Source of the DNA: Planctomycetota bacterium
GTDB lineage: Bacteria; Planctomycetota; Planctomycetia; Pirellulales; Pirellulaceae
Assembly (NCBI GenBank): GCA_963204965.1
Contig: CAUJKA010000275.1
Span: forward strand, 1 to 64,000
DNA: 64,000 bases
Reading direction: 5' to 3'
Below, in pieces: positions 63,735-64,000 of the stretch. Position 1 is the stretch's first letter. The number at the start of each line of letters is the position of its first letter. Under the pieces are notes generated by a model. The model saw only the letters and a program-made list of their open reading frames with translations. It was not told where the DNA came from and made no database searches. A program made the translations under genes and the position numbers.

Positions 63735-63988
63735 GGTCAATCCTGCCACACCATCGGTGGGTTAAATGTGCATCTTTGTGTATTCGTTTAAGTCAAAGGC
63801 CTCATTTTGCACTTTAGTCCACGCCACGCAAGGTAGCTCGGGCCATGCTGCCGGAGTGTCACTCGTGAGTCGCCCGAGTCTCGCGCACGATGGGCCGCGA
63901 CTTCTGCTAGAATATGGACCCCTCAGTCATCTCAGACGCTTTCCATCGAAGCGTCGTCAGCAAAACAATCCAGCCAATGGGTAGAACT

Positions 63989-64000
63989 ATGCAATCCAAA
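63989..64000 (+). CDS. Possible start of the next gene
   Basis: ATG at 63989 with GGGTAG just upstream begins a frame (MQSK) that runs off the window. Only four codons are visible, so it is merely a possible start. Confidence 0.2.

Overview
The window reads as a chromosome segment of a planctomycete, probably a Pirellulales-type organism. The support is family content: an ECF sigma factor overlapping a TPR Ser/Thr kinase, a second giant kinase with a Pro/Gly/Ser linker, a dockerin/cadherin surface protein with the N-terminal LEKRNLLA-type motif, a DUF1080 protein, planctomycete-style CxxCH proteins, a TolB/M28/PDZ peptidase, many weak or non-ATG starts, and genes spread singly over both strands. 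This is a family-level inference; no rRNA or tRNA gene was seen.

The left 16 kb is a defence and mobile-element region. The end of an ISL3-type transposase (3-125) is followed by a tight four-gene operon (296-8203). Its first two genes match the RADAR anti-phage system: RdrA-like ATPase and RdrB-like adenosine deaminase, overlapping by ATGA. They are followed by an unrecognised 505-543 aa protein and a TIR-domain protein. I know of no RADAR locus described with a TIR gene, so this is the best candidate for an undescribed system. Behind it lie a decayed IS21 IstA gene, an orphan C-terminal fragment, a 1,500-residue leucine-rich-repeat protein, and a divergent TIR-STAND ATPase whose 3' end runs out of frame into the remains of a DUF1016/YhcG-type nuclease gene.

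From 16 to 28 kb: a small membrane protein, a kinase/ECF sigma/nadB set, an orphan soluble protein with a FlhA (FHIPEP) cytoplasmic domain and a possible Sm-like N-terminus, an acyl carrier protein, an ArgA-like acetyltransferase next to an ArgE/DapE-type deacylase, and glgC. From 28 to 41 kb: a large secreted cadherin/dockerin protein, an NMT1/THI5-type lipoprotein, folP, a DedA protein, uppP, a secreted TolB-M28-PDZ peptidase and a secreted amidase.

From 41 to 45 kb is a toxin-antitoxin patch: a PIN protein and small partner flanked by two long direct repeats, then an intact antitoxin next to a ParE-like toxin killed by one in-frame stop. From 45 to 53 kb: a ketoacyl synthase, a GT39-like membrane glycosyltransferase, an AsmA-like envelope protein, a conserved-looking small protein, and a four-heme cytochrome. 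From 53 to 64 kb: an ABC ATPase with a large membrane partner, a DUF1080 protein, a small CxxCH protein, the second kinase, a Rieske protein, a UPF0173 hydrolase and pgi. Several gaps hold inverted or tandem repeats.
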